NCBI RefSeq assembly: GCF_030552475.1
Contig: NZ_JAUPED010000013.1
Span: forward strand, 1-64,000
Direction: 5' to 3'
Length of the DNA stretch: 64,000 bases
Source: Mariniflexile sp. AS56
GTDB lineage: Bacteria; Bacteroidota; Bacteroidia; Flavobacteriales; Flavobacteriaceae
Each line of letters starts with the position of its first letter. The stretch's first letter is position 1. The notes under the pieces were generated by a model. That model ran no database searches and was not told where the DNA came from. It saw nothing but the letters and a program-made list of their open reading frames with translations. The translations under genes and the position numbers were made by a program. Shown here one piece after another: positions 26,321 through 34,938 of the stretch.

Positions 26321-26340
26321 TTTTCGGCAAAATTTCGGCA
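26321..26340. repeat. Putative integrase arm sites, right end
   Basis: TTTTCGGCA and TTTCGGCA repeat 11 bases apart, mirroring the pair at 11125-11144. Both pairs sit inside the island near its ends. Confidence 0.55.
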
Positions 26341-26352
26341 TAAAACCAATAA

Positions 26353-26394
26353 AAAAACCTATAAAATATTGATTATTAATATTTTATAGGTCTT
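26353..26394 (-). terminator. Island-borne terminator behind tRNA-Leu
   Basis: CCTATAAAATATT pairs with AATATTTTATAGG around the loop GATTATT, and T-runs follow on the minus strand (AAAAAAACC on plus). It lies inside the island, immediately 3' of the tRNA, and so terminates the tRNA transcript after the insertion displaced the original one. Confidence 0.8.
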
Positions 26395-26396
26395 AA

Positions 26397-26417
26397 AAGT
26401 ACTCAAGGCGGGAATCG
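26397..26417. repeat. Right attachment site, within tRNA-Leu 3' end
   Basis: This copy of the 21-bp repeat starts 3 bases beyond the tRNA 3' end and covers the acceptor stem and part of the T arm of the intact tRNA. Confidence 0.9.
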
Positions 26418-26479
26418 AACCCGCACTCCGAAGAACCGGATTTTGAATCCGGCGCGTCTACCAATTCCGCCACTTGAGC
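26400..26479 (-). tRNA. tRNA-Leu (anticodon CAA)
   Basis: The 80-base cloverleaf on the minus strand has acceptor stem GCTCAAG/CTTGAGT (first pair G-U) and discriminator A, with no encoded CCA. The D arm is GCG...CGC. The anticodon stem CCGGA/TCCGG has loop TTCAAAA, giving anticodon CAA, which reads UUG. There is a long variable arm (TTCTTCGGAGT) as in class II tRNAs, and the T arm is GCGGG-TTCGATT-CCCGC. Its 3' end is the integration target of the island. Confidence 0.96.
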
Positions 26480-26565
26480 TTGAATACGACTGCAAAAATA
26501 TATATTTTTTCCATATTATTCATAAAAATACTGCGCAATATACTTTTTAGGTTAAAATAAATGCA

Positions 26566-26573
26566 TAAATTTG
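26566..26573 (+). promoter_or_regulatory. -7 promoter box for prs
   Basis: TAAATTTG fits TAnnTTTG exactly, 43 bases before the prs start. Confidence 0.5.
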
Positions 26574-26616
26574 CACCTCGTTTAAAATAAGGCGTGCTTT
26601 TACGCTATAAAACAAC

Positions 26617-27567
26617 ATGTTAACTATGCCACTTGTGATTACTGAAGCTAAAATTTTTGCGTGTACTCAAAGTAAAGTACTTGGAGAGAAAATTGCTAAA
26701 TCATTTGGAGTAGAATTAGGTAATGTTATTACCTCTACTTATAGCGATGGCGAGTTTCAGCCATCTTACGAAGAATCTATTAGAGGAACCCGTATTTTCA
26801 TAATAGGGTCTACCAATCCTGGCGCTGAAAATTTAATGGAAATGTTGTTAATGATTGATGCTGCGAAACGCGCTTCAGCAAGACACATTACCGCAGTGTT
26901 ACCTTATTTTGGATGGGCAAGACAAGACAGAAAAGATAAACCAAGAGTGCCAATTGCAGCGAAATTAGTTGCTAAAATGTTGGAAGCAGCAGGCGCAACG
27001 CGTATTATCACTATGGATTTGCATGCAGACCAAATACAAGGTTTCTTCGAAAAACCTGTAGATCATTTATTTGCATCCACTATTTTCTTGCCTTATTTAC
27101 AAAGTTTAAAACTAGACAACCTAACTATTGCTTCACCAGATATGGGTGGTTCTAAAAGAGCCTATGCCTATTCAAAAGCATTAGGAAGCGATGTTGTAAT
27201 ATGTTATAAGCAGCGTGCAAAAGCCAATATTATTTCGCACATGGAATTAATTGGTGATGTAACTGGTAAAAACGTAGTGTTGGTTGATGATATGGTTGAT
27301 ACCGCAGGAACCTTAACCAAAGCAGCCGATTTAATGATGGAACGTGGCGCACTTAGTGTAAGAGCCATTTGTACACACCCTATATTATCTGGAAAAGCTT
27401 ACGATAATATAAACAATTCAAAACTAGAAGAACTTATAGTAACCGATTCTATACCTGTTAAACCGTTAAGTGATAAAATTAAAGTTTTAAGCTGTGCAGA
27501 TTTATTTGCAGAGGTTATGGAAAAAGTACACAACAACAAATCTATCAGTTCAAAATTTGTGATGTAA
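26617..27567 (+). CDS. prs: Ribose-phosphate pyrophosphokinase
   Basis: It makes PRPP from ribose 5-phosphate and ATP for nucleotide, His and NAD synthesis. The 316-residue protein shows EAKIFACTQSKVLGEKIAKSFG near the start, the flexible catalytic segment DLHADQIQGFFEKPVDHLFA (about 135-155) with the conserved His, and the PRPP-binding loop VLVDDMVDTAGTL (about 225-237). The ATG at 26617 is followed three codons later by another (26626, MPLVITEAKIF); family members often begin at the second, so the start is uncertain by 9 bases. rplY follows after 54 bases. Confidence 0.96.
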   Translation: MLTMPLVITEAKIFACTQSKVLGEKIAKSFGVELGNVITSTYSDGEFQPSYEESIRGTRIFIIGSTNPGAENLMEMLLMIDAAKRASARHITAVLPYFGWARQDRKDKPRVPIAAKLVAKMLEAAGATRIITMDLHADQIQGFFEKPVDHLFASTIFLPYLQSLKLDNLTIASPDMGGSKRAYAYSKALGSDVVICYKQRAKANIISHMELIGDVTGKNVVLVDDMVDTAGTLTKAADLMMERGALSVRAICTHPILSGKAYDNINNSKLEELIVTDSIPVKPLSDKIKVLSCADLFAEVMEKVHNNKSISSKFVM

Positions 27568-27621
27568 GCTTTAAAAGGCTTACCAAAAAAGAATAATTAT
27601 TAATAACTATATATTTTAAAA

Positions 27622-28248
27622 ATGAAGTCAATTACAATCAACGGATCTCAAAGAGAAAGCGTGGGCAAAAAAGCAACTAAAGCCTTACGTAATGCTGGTC
27701 AGGTTCCTTGCGTATTATACGGAGGAGACAAGCCAGTTCATTTTAATGCAGAAGAATTAGCGTTCTCTCATCTTGTCTATACACCTAATGCGCACACAGT
27801 TGTGATTGTTTTAGAAAATGGCGATAAATACAACGCAATTCTACAAGACATCCAATTTCACCCAGTAACAGATAAAATTCTACACATCGATTTTTACCAG
27901 TTATTCGAAGACAGAGAAATCTCTATGGATATTCCTGTAGTATTTGTTGGAAACTCTCGTGGTGTTAAAAATGGTGGTGTATTACGTAAAAACAAACGTA
28001 GTTTACGTGTTAAAGCGTTACCAGCTAACTTGCCAGATTTTATCGAAGCAGATATTACGCCTCTTAAAATTGGAAGTAAACTTTATGTTACTACTTTAGA
28101 GAATGAAGCATACAAATTCATGCACCCAGATAATACAGTAGTATGTCTTGTAAGACGTTCTAGAGCTGCAATTATCGATGATGAGGATGAAGAAGAAGGA
28201 GCAGAAGGAGCAGAAGCTGCACCAGAAGCAGAAGCTACTCAAGAATAA
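27622..28248 (+). CDS. rplY: 50S ribosomal protein L25/general stress protein Ctc
   Basis: The 208-residue protein is the long, TL5/CTC-type L25 that binds 5S rRNA. The N-terminal L25 domain (about 1-90) has [23 protein letters not shown] and [21 protein letters not shown]; the C-terminal TL5 beta domain (about 95-180) has [16 protein letters not shown] and [16 protein letters not shown]. An acidic Glu/Ala tail ([21 protein letters not shown]) ends it. It lies 54 bases after prs on the same strand and has a strong terminator 22 bases after the stop, so prs and rplY form a transcription unit. Confidence 0.96.
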   Translation: MKSITINGSQRESVGKKATKALRNAGQVPCVLYGGDKPVHFNAEELAFSHLVYTPNAHTVVIVLENGDKYNAILQDIQFHPVTDKILHIDFYQLFEDREISMDIPVVFVGNSRGVKNGGVLRKNKRSLRVKALPANLPDFIEADITPLKIGSKLYVTTLENEAYKFMHPDNTVVCLVRRSRAAIIDDEDEEEGAEGAEAAPEAEATQE

Positions 28249-28270
28249 ATACATTCTTATATTAAATATT

Positions 28271-28301
28271 AAAAGCATCCTGAATTATTCAGGATGCTTT
28301 T
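28271..28301 (+). terminator. Terminator after rplY
   Basis: AAAAGCATCCTGAA pairs perfectly with TTCAGGATGCTTTT around a 3-base loop, followed by TTTTATTTTT. Confidence 0.92.
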
Positions 28302-28361
28302 TTATTTTTACACAGTTAATACAAACCACTGGTGTATAAAAAGTAAAGCAATTAAAAATTT

Positions 28362-28454
28362 GGGCGTTACCACAAGGGTCGGGCTATACGTTACAAGTCC
28401 TCGCTCCCCCGAAAAGGCGGGGCGCTGTGGGCTTTCCACTACTATCCCTAACGC
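28362..28454. repeat. Dispersed intergenic repeat, GGGCGTTA family, copy 2
   Basis: It is identical to copy 1 (5839) over the first 38 bases and over the last 37 (CGCTGTGGGCTTTCCACTAC then TATCCCTAACGC). The middle differs, with a GC-rich hairpin CTCCCCCGAAAAGGCGGGGC. It lies between the rplY terminator and pth. Confidence 0.88.
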
Positions 28455-28481
28455 AGGTATCAGCAATCAAAAAACAAAACC

Positions 28482-29108
28482 ATGTGGCAGTTTTTATCAA
28501 ACATATTTAAAAAGAAACCGCAAAGCGAACAACAAGACACAATGAAAAAATATTTAATAGTTGGTCTAGGAAATATTGGCGCAGAATATGCCAATACCCG
28601 ACATAATATAGGATTCAAAATATTAGACCATTTTGCAGCCCAAGAGAACATCACATTTCAAACGCAAAAACTAGGTGATGTTGCCACCTATAAACTAAAA
28701 GGTAGAACCTTCATTTTTCTAAAGCCAAGTACCTACATGAATCTAAGCGGAAAGGCAGTGGTATATTGGTTAACTAAAGAAAATATTCCGTTAGAAAATT
28801 TGTTGGTAATAACCGATGATTTAAACCTGTCTTTCGGAAGTATTCGTGTAAAAACCAAAGGAAGCGATGGTGGCCATAACGGACTAAAAGACATTCAAGC
28901 CAAATTAAACACAGCAGCCTACAACCGTTTTAGGTTTGGTATAAGCGACGCTTTTAATAAAGGGCAACAAGTAGATTATGTGTTGGGTGAATGGACCGAT
29001 GAAGAAAACCAAGAACTGAAAGAGCGTCTAGATACATCCATCGAAATAATTAAATCCTTCGGGTTGGCAGGCATCAATATAACCATGAATACCTTCAATG
29101 GTAAATAA
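28482..29108 (+). CDS. pth: Peptidyl-tRNA hydrolase
   Basis: It cleaves peptidyl-tRNA to recycle tRNA. The 208-residue protein has the Pth core [32 protein letters not shown] (catalytic His in TRHNIG, about residue 41), [42 protein letters not shown] and FRFGIS. The usual Pth begins at residue 21 (ATG at 28542); the extra [20 protein letters not shown] may be real because similar short basic leaders occur in this group, but the start is uncertain. It lies 28 bases after repeat copy 2, so its promoter must sit inside or beside that repeat. Confidence 0.94.
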   Translation: MWQFLSNIFKKKPQSEQQDTMKKYLIVGLGNIGAEYANTRHNIGFKILDHFAAQENITFQTQKLGDVATYKLKGRTFIFLKPSTYMNLSGKAVVYWLTKENIPLENLLVITDDLNLSFGSIRVKTKGSDGGHNGLKDIQAKLNTAAYNRFRFGISDAFNKGQQVDYVLGEWTDEENQELKERLDTSIEIIKSFGLAGINITMNTFNGK

Positions 29109-29136
29109 ATTGTAAGCCTCATTACTACGAGTAAAT

Positions 29137-29227
29137 CGTCAAGGCTAGGTACGAAACAATCTCAAGTTGTATGCTTCAAAGCACATTCAGGTTGAATGAT
29201 GAGATGGCTTCGTACCTAGCAATGACG
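29137..29227. repeat. REP-like palindromic element
   Basis: The left arm CGTCAAGGCTAGGTACGAAA followed by CAATCTCA and the right arm, reverse complement CGTCATTGCTAGGTACGAAG followed by CCATCTCA, are an imperfect inverted pair (about 28 bases each). The centre contains AAGTTGTATGCTTC and GCACATTCAGGTTGAATG. It lies between convergent pth and the metalloprotease gene. A related single arm occurs inside repeat copy 3 at 39707. Confidence 0.82.
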
Positions 29228-29255
29228 TTAATATTTGGCTTTTAAACACTCCCTT

Positions 29256-32200
29256 TTACTCAATAATAATTTTCTTTGTAGATTTCCTCAAACCATCACT
29301 CACAATTAATAAGTACATACCCGATTGTATATTATTTAATTGTAATTCTTGACGGAAATCGCCACCATTAGGGAATTCATTTTCATAAATACGTCTGCCT
29401 CTCATATCATAAACAGAGGTGTTTACAGCGCGTTCTAAAGATCCATTTAATTTTATAATAAACTTGCCGTTATTAGGGTTGGGATATACAGAGAAGTTCT
29501 CAAAACCAAATTCCTCAATAGCAAGTGTTGGCATAATGCTTAGTGTGTAATCTTCAACTTCACCATCAAAACTATTTTCGCAGGCGGTTGGTTGTGAGCC
29601 ATCTTTATATTTGGTGGTCACCCTCATGACAGTGTTTCCTAAATTAGCTCCCACAGGAACCGTAATTGAAAGCGGTGAATTGCTTGTGGCTCCATTTGTT
29701 TTATTGGTAGTATCACCTAAAATATATTCCTCTCCAGCATCATCAAAACTACAGTTCTGGTTCCAGTCTATCCAAACTTTGGTAGTTGTAGTAAAGTCTC
29801 CATCTGTATTAGCGTTCACGCTTAAATTGTAAGTGTTATCTCTTTTTACATTAGTAGAAATACTTTGGTAATTTGAGTAGCCAGACGGTTTGGTAGAAAA
29901 GTTGTTAATAGTGTTGAAAAGTACTAATGATGTACTTGTGTTGAACGACGTGTTTGCAATAGATTTACAATGGTTGTTGTAATACGGGAAATTTAAATCC
30001 TTGGTTTTAGTTTTGGTTGTTGCTGTACCTGTAAGGGTAATGGTGTAGTCGCCTAAAGTTGCTCCAGATAAATTACTAATAGTCATAGTTACAGATCCAG
30101 AAGTACTTAAATTTGTAGGCGAAAAGGTAACCGAAGAACCACTTGGGTGTCCGGAAGCGCTAAATACGGTATTTTCAGAAAAACCGTTAGCTGTTACATA
30201 ATCAAAATGAAAAGTAGCGGTTGTTGCTGCGCATGCAATAGGGTCTAGAGTTTCTTCAACCATGAAAAAATTGGGCTCAGCGGAAATTGAGAAATCAAAA
30301 TTAGAAACGTCATAAAAAATATTATCAGCAGCTTCAATGTATAGTCTTGCTGTGTCTGTATCTGGAATTGAAGGCACGGTATAGGTGTGTGTACCATCAT
30401 TAGGCGTGTTGGACGCAATAGTGATTGGGAATGTTAATCCGCCATCAGTCGATAACTTAATGTTTACGTTCTGGCAGTTTATAGTCGCGTTTTTAGTTTG
30501 TCCAATTTCCCAATTTATAGTTACGTTGCCACCTTGAACCCATGATGTGGGGTTCGTTACTGTAAAGGGTGTTACATCTTCAACCGTAATTTTCATAGTA
30601 TCAAAACTACTTTGGCCACCACTTGCAGCAGCAGGGGCTCTATCTCTTATGGTTAAGGCCCAATTTAAAGTACGACCAACAGTGGAAACTGTTTCCCAAT
30701 CACTCCCTAAAGTCGGGTTTGTTTGTGTGGTTTTGCCAGCTAATACACTGCTTAATTTGGGGATGTATCTATTAGAATCTGTGGTTGGTGGTAGTGATCG
30801 GTTGGTAGAACCTGTAACTAAATCGGGTCCGAAATTTAAATAACTTACCAAATCACTGTCTGTTTGTTCCCAGCAGTATGTTAGGTTGTCGGTGCCATCC
30901 GCATCGGTACCAATTCCTTTTAGAATATAGGCGGTTCCTTTGGGGATACTAAAATCGGCACCTGCATTAGCTATGGGTGGGTTGTTGGTAATTGTTTCTG
31001 TTGTTTGACAGCTTTTAGTAGCTAATCTGGCAAGTATTTGTTTAATACTGTGATAATGAAAATACGGGCCGCTATTGGTCGCAACATTATTAGAGCCGGT
31101 AATACCTGCGTAGGCCATAATGGTGGTGCCACTTCCTGGTTCAGAGTTTACACCCGCGCCTTCTATTTCGTAGGCAAATGTATGGCTGGCTCCCATTTGG
31201 TGCCCTATTTCATGAATTACAAAATCGATATCAAAAGTGTCGCCTTCAGGAACTCCGTTAGACGGCGAGGTGAATCCGCTTCCTTTTTTGTGGTCGGTTG
31301 TACTAATGGTATCATCGTCGCATACACAACCAATGCACCCTGCAATACCGCCACCACCAGTAGCTCCAAATAAGTGTCCAATATCATAAGCAGCATTGGC
31401 TTGAAGAATGGTAGCTCCTAACTCGTTAGATAGTGTGTTTTGAAGTTGAAGACTCCAGCCTTCAGCACTTTCAAAATTATCGGTATTTGCACCTATACTG
31501 GCTTCAGAGTAAGGGTCTGTTGTCGCATTCGTATAAATCAACTGTGTCGCATCAATAAGTTCGAAAGTAACAGCCATGTCTGTTTCAAATATTTCGTTAA
31601 CACGACTTAAAGTTACATTAATAGCAGCTAGAGCATCAGCAATGGCATCACCATTTAAATCATTTTTGTCGTTATGATATTCTGTATATTCCGAAGTTGT
31701 AGAAATGGCGATTCTGAATTTTTGAAGTGTTTTGTTGTTGGCACCTCCTTCGTTCAAGGTTGTTTTTGAAATGAATCCGCTTTTACTAAATGTTTTATTA
31801 ACCTCGTCAAACGTTTTACATTCAAATCTATCTTTTGTAAATTCTTTAGCGCTTCTATTATATAATATATATTCCTTAGAACCTTTTGTAGTAGGTTGCA
31901 TAAAAACCATTGCGTTATCACTATAAGAAATCATGGTTTGCACGCCTTGTGGCGACACACTCATACGCAAGCGGGCTCCAGAATTTGTTGTACTTACACC
32001 AACATACGATTTAATATCGGGGTATTTCGCTGCTAAACTTGGTGCGAATACAGAGGCTTCATACACTTTAAAAGTTTCTAAAGTGCCTGCTTCTCCAGGA
32101 ATAGAAATAACCGTCGATTTTTGTTTTGTTTTAGAGTTTCTTCCAATAGTTCCTGTAAGTGATTCTGTTAACGAGGCGGTGTTAAGTTCGAAATTAAGAA

Positions 32201-32345
32201 CCTTCTTTTCATCTAAATGTAATTTTGAAATGATATCAGAATTTTTGGAGCTTTCAATTTTTTTCCAAGAAGAATTTTGAGAAGACACCGAAAAGATAGA
32301 CAAAAATATTGCTATTGATAAAACATAATGTAGTTTTGCTTTCAT
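29256..32345 (-). CDS. Secreted reprolysin-type zinc metalloprotease with T9SS sorting domain
   Basis: The 1029-residue protein has a signal peptide (1-22, SIFSVSS), a pro-region to about 205, and a metalloprotease domain about 208-450 with the metzincin motif HEIGHQMGASH (H378, E379, H382, H388) and a downstream SGPYFHYHS Met-turn-like region (AYAGITG). Then follow a PKD/Ig-like segment (NPPIANAGADFSIPKG, about 455-480), beta-rich repeats (VTNPTSWVQGGNVTINW), a GEVED domain near 860-950 (DWNQNCSFDDAGEEYILGD, FDGEVEDYTLSI), and a Por/type IX sorting domain from about 965 (VYPNPNNGKFIIKLNG...YDMRGRRIYE...GMYLLIVSDG). It probably degrades extracellular protein. Single gene, divergent from ribF, with a -7 box at 32384. 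Confidence 0.93.
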   Translation of the reverse strand: MKAKLHYVLSIAIFLSIFSVSSQNSSWKKIESSKNSDIISKLHLDEKKVLNFELNTASLTESLTGTIGRNSKTKQKSTVISIPGEAGTLETFKVYEASVFAPSLAAKYPDIKSYVGVSTTNSGARLRMSVSPQGVQTMISYSDNAMVFMQPTTKGSKEYILYNRSAKEFTKDRFECKTFDEVNKTFSKSGFISKTTLNEGGANNKTLQKFRIAISTTSEYTEYHNDKNDLNGDAIADALAAINVTLSRVNEIFETDMAVTFELIDATQLIYTNATTDPYSEASIGANTDNFESAEGWSLQLQNTLSNELGATILQANAAYDIGHLFGATGGGGIAGCIGCVCDDDTISTTDHKKGSGFTSPSNGVPEGDTFDIDFVIHEIGHQMGASHTFAYEIEGAGVNSEPGSGTTIMAYAGITGSNNVATNSGPYFHYHSIKQILARLATKSCQTTETITNNPPIANAGADFSIPKGTAYILKGIGTDADGTDNLTYCWEQTDSDLVSYLNFGPDLVTGSTNRSLPPTTDSNRYIPKLSSVLAGKTTQTNPTLGSDWETVSTVGRTLNWALTIRDRAPAAASGGQSSFDTMKITVEDVTPFTVTNPTSWVQGGNVTINWEIGQTKNATINCQNVNIKLSTDGGLTFPITIASNTPNDGTHTYTVPSIPDTDTARLYIEAADNIFYDVSNFDFSISAEPNFFMVEETLDPIACAATTATFHFDYVTANGFSENTVFSASGHPSGSSVTFSPTNLSTSGSVTMTISNLSGATLGDYTITLTGTATTKTKTKDLNFPYYNNHCKSIANTSFNTSTSLVLFNTINNFSTKPSGYSNYQSISTNVKRDNTYNLSVNANTDGDFTTTTKVWIDWNQNCSFDDAGEEYILGDTTNKTNGATSNSPLSITVPVGANLGNTVMRVTTKYKDGSQPTACENSFDGEVEDYTLSIMPTLAIEEFGFENFSVYPNPNNGKFIIKLNGSLERAVNTSVYDMRGRRIYENEFPNGGDFRQELQLNNIQSGMYLLIVSDGLRKSTKKIIIE

Positions 32346-32383
32346 AAAAAGTATTTGGGGCTGTTTTTATTGAACACGAATAC

Positions 32384-32414
32384 CAAATTTAGCTTTTTTT
32401 AATCAAAATAGCAA
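32384..32414 (-). promoter_or_regulatory. Promoter for the secreted metalloprotease
   Basis: TAAATTTG on the minus strand matches TAnnTTTG exactly, with a TTG (-33 type) about 20 bases upstream (32412-32414). Spacing fits the Bacteroidota promoter layout. Confidence 0.55.
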
Positions 32415-32427
32415 TTAACTGCTTGTT

Positions 32428-33363
32428 ATGAGCAAAATTAAAAATATCAACGCATATAAATCTGTAGAACCTAGTATAGTTACTATAGGTACTTTTGATG
32501 GGGTCCATGTTGGGCATCAAAAAATAGTGAAGCGTTTAATTAATATTGGAAATCAAACCCAATTAAAATCGGTTATCCTTACTTTTTTTCCGCATCCGCG
32601 TATGGTGTTGCAAAAAGATTCGGGTATTAAATTAATAAACACCATAACCGAGCGTGGTGCTATTCTAGACGCCCTAGGTTTAGATTACTTGCTTATTAAA
32701 AAATTCACCAAAGCCTTCTCCCGACTGTCTGCTGAAGATTTTGTGAAGAAAATTTTAGTAGACACACTCAATGTTAAAAAAGTAATTATTGGGTATGATC
32801 ACCGGTTTGGTAGAAATAGAAATGCCGATATTAATGACTTGAAGAAGTTTGGCGATTTGTATGGTTTTGAGGTGGAAGAAATTTCAGCTCAAGATATTGA
32901 CGATGTCGCGGTAAGTTCTACAAAAATTAGAAAAGCGTTAGAGGAAGGCGATATTGCTAAAGCCAATGCCTTTTTGGGCTATCCGTTTATGTTAACCGGA
33001 AAAGTGGTAGAAGGCAAAGCTTTGGGTAGACAAATTGATTACCCAACAGCAAATATTCAAATTGCTGAAGACTATAAACTAATTCCTAAACATGGTGCTT
33101 ACGTGGTGAGTGCCGTTATAAATAAGAAGTTGGTTTATGGTATGATGAATATTGGCTTTAACCCAACGGTGGAAGGGCAAGAAGAAACCATAGAAGTTCA
33201 CTTTTTCGATTTCAACAAAAATATTTATAGTAAAACCGTTCAAATAGATTTGTTACATCGCCTACGTGACGAGCAAAAATTCGAATCGGTTAATGCTTTA
33301 AAAGATCAATTATTAAAAGACAAAGAGGTGTCTCTTAGCTATATAAAATCTCATTTTAATTAG
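32428..33363 (+). CDS. ribF: Bifunctional riboflavin kinase/FAD synthetase
   Basis: It converts riboflavin to FMN and FMN to FAD. The 311-residue protein has an N-terminal nucleotidyltransferase domain (about 12-180) with SIVTIGTFDGVHVGHQKIVKR, LTFFPHPRMVLQ and YDHRFGRNR, and a C-terminal riboflavin kinase domain (about 185-311) with GRQIDYPTANIQIAEDYKLIPKHGAYVV, MMNIGFNPTVEGQEETIEVHFFDFN. It is divergent from the metalloprotease gene; serS follows 127 bases later. Confidence 0.96.
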   Translation: MSKIKNINAYKSVEPSIVTIGTFDGVHVGHQKIVKRLINIGNQTQLKSVILTFFPHPRMVLQKDSGIKLINTITERGAILDALGLDYLLIKKFTKAFSRLSAEDFVKKILVDTLNVKKVIIGYDHRFGRNRNADINDLKKFGDLYGFEVEEISAQDIDDVAVSSTKIRKALEEGDIAKANAFLGYPFMLTGKVVEGKALGRQIDYPTANIQIAEDYKLIPKHGAYVVSAVINKKLVYGMMNIGFNPTVEGQEETIEVHFFDFNKNIYSKTVQIDLLHRLRDEQKFESVNALKDQLLKDKEVSLSYIKSHFN

Positions 33364-33463
33364 AATTTTGGTTGAATGGAGCCTGTTTCAGTATCGCAGG
33401 TTACTTTCAAACTATTAATTTGATTTTACTTTCAAAAGAAGTCCAATTATATGCGCAATTCAT

Positions 33464-33471
33464 TAAATTTG
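33464..33471 (+). promoter_or_regulatory. -7 promoter box for serS
   Basis: TAAATTTG fits TAnnTTTG and is 19 bases before the serS ATG. No -33 TTG was located. Confidence 0.5.
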
Positions 33472-33490
33472 TCGCTTAAATTTTCAAGAC

Positions 33491-34762
33491 ATGTTACAAG
33501 TCCCTTTTATTAGAGAAAACAAAGATTTAGTAATAACTAGATTAGCAAAACGAAATATAGATGCTACTCAAATGATAAATGATGTTATTTCTTTTGATGA
33601 AGAAAGAAGACGCATTCAAACCGAGTTAGATAATACCTTGGCAGAATCGAACGCGCTTTCAAAAGAAATAGGCAACTTGTACAAATCTGGCGAAGCACAA
33701 AAAGCCAATATTTTAAAGGAAAAAACAAGTCAGTTAAAGGAAACATCTAAAGAATTGAATGATGCCCTTAATACGAAATCAGACGAGTTAAATCAATTGC
33801 TTTATAAAATTCCGAATGTTCCAAATGAAATGGTGCCAAACGGAACTGCAGATACTGATAATTTAGAGGTTTTTAAAGAAGGCGCTATTCCTGTGTTGCA
33901 TGAAGGTGCTTTACCGCATTGGGAATTAGCTAAAAAATACGATATCATCGATTTTGAATTGGGTAATAAAATTGCTGGTGCAGGATTTCCTGTTTATAAA
34001 GGCAAAGGTGCTAGATTACAACGTGCTTTAATTGCTTATTTTTTAGATAAAAACACGGCTGCGGGTTATACCGAATACCAATTACCACACTTAGTAAACG
34101 AAGCGTCTGGTTTTGGTACAGGGCAATTGCCAGATAAGGAAGGGCAAATGTATCACGTTACCGAAGATAATTTATATTTAATTCCAACGGCAGAAGTACC
34201 AGGAACCAACATTTTTAGAGATGTGGTTTTAAATGAAAGTGAATTGCCTGTTAGTATTACAGGTTATACACCTTGTTTTCGTCGTGAAGCAGGAAGTTAT
34301 GGGGCGCATGTACGTGGGTTAAACAGATTGCATCAATTTGATAAAGTTGAAATTTTACGTGTGGAGCATCCAACAAAATCTTATGAAGCGTTGGACGGGA
34401 TGGTTGCCCATGTAAAAACCATTTTACAAGAGTTAAAATTACCTTATAGAATATTAAGACTTTGCGGTGGCGATTTAGGATTTACATCGGCATTGACTTA
34501 TGATTTTGAAGTATTCTCTACAGCACAAGATCGATGGTTAGAAATATCTTCGGTGTCAAACTTTGAAACTTTTCAAGCCAATCGTTTAAAACTACGTTTT
34601 AAGAATAGTGATGGTAAAAACGAATTAGCACATACTTTAAATGGTAGTTCTTTGGCATTACCACGAGTTTTAGCAGGTATCTTAGAAAACTATCAAACGG
34701 AAGCTGGTATTGTTATTCCAGAAGTTTTACAAGCATATACAGGCTTTAAAATTATTGATTAA
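33491..34762 (+). CDS. serS: Seryl-tRNA synthetase
   Basis: It charges tRNA-Ser. The 423-residue protein has the N-terminal antiparallel coiled-coil arm (about 28-105, QTELDNTLAESNALSKEIGNL...TSQLKETSKELNDALN) and a class II catalytic core: motif 1 region LPDKEGQMYHV/LIPTAEVPGTNI, motif 2 FRREAGSYGAHVRGLNRLHQFDKVE and motif 3 HTLNGSSLALPRVLAGILENYQT. The length is typical. It is a single gene with its own -7 box. Confidence 0.98.
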   Translation: MLQVPFIRENKDLVITRLAKRNIDATQMINDVISFDEERRRIQTELDNTLAESNALSKEIGNLYKSGEAQKANILKEKTSQLKETSKELNDALNTKSDELNQLLYKIPNVPNEMVPNGTADTDNLEVFKEGAIPVLHEGALPHWELAKKYDIIDFELGNKIAGAGFPVYKGKGARLQRALIAYFLDKNTAAGYTEYQLPHLVNEASGFGTGQLPDKEGQMYHVTEDNLYLIPTAEVPGTNIFRDVVLNESELPVSITGYTPCFRREAGSYGAHVRGLNRLHQFDKVEILRVEHPTKSYEALDGMVAHVKTILQELKLPYRILRLCGGDLGFTSALTYDFEVFSTAQDRWLEISSVSNFETFQANRLKLRFKNSDGKNELAHTLNGSSLALPRVLAGILENYQTEAGIVIPEVLQAYTGFKIID

Positions 34763-34938
34763 CACTAAGTAAGTCACAAGTTTAAAATCTAGTAATAACT
34801 TGATTTTAAACTTTATCGACATGAATAATCGACGAAATACACGTTAATGACGTTGTTTAACGATTTTCTGTCGATTTTCTTTGTGTGATTAAAAATATTT
34901 TCGAAGTTAGAGGCACCAAATCTATTAAACCACTAACC
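34763..34938. other. Spacer between serS and a small membrane ORF
   Basis: The spacer is AT-rich. It contains ATTAAAAATATTTTCGAAGT and no recognised regulatory element or convincing gene. A longer minus-strand frame across the following small gene has no family resemblance. Confidence 0.4.

Larger units (their letters stand above)
10974..26417. mobile_element. 15.4-kb integrated island at tRNA-Leu(CAA) with Type I RM/ATPase/HNH cargo
   Basis: The borders are a 21-bp direct repeat (20 of 21 identical) starting AAGTACTCAAGGCGG. The right copy is the 3' end of an intact tRNA-Leu on the minus strand; the left copy is a fragment. A tyrosine recombinase gene lies 183 bases inside the left border. 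Pairs of TCGGCA repeats occur near both ends (11125-11144, 26321-26340), as expected of integrase arm sites. Contents in order: integrase, unknown protein, HTH excisionase-like protein, DUF3987 protein, Toprim/zinc-finger protein, tandem hairpin array, then on the opposite strand HNH, ATPase, HsdS, HsdM, HsdR. No relaxase, coupling protein or conjugation gene was seen, so it is not self-transmissible on this evidence. Confidence 0.9.

Noticed and set aside
28294-28545. An 83-residue open frame overlapping repeat copy 2 and the start of pth
   Set aside because: It translates the intergenic repeat itself and overlaps pth in another frame; a familiar type of false call on such repeats.
31933-32280. 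Plus-strand frames of 110-115 residues inside the metalloprotease gene (also 31038-31373)
   Set aside because: Shadow frames of a well-supported 1029-residue protein with signal peptide, HExxH motif and sorting domain.
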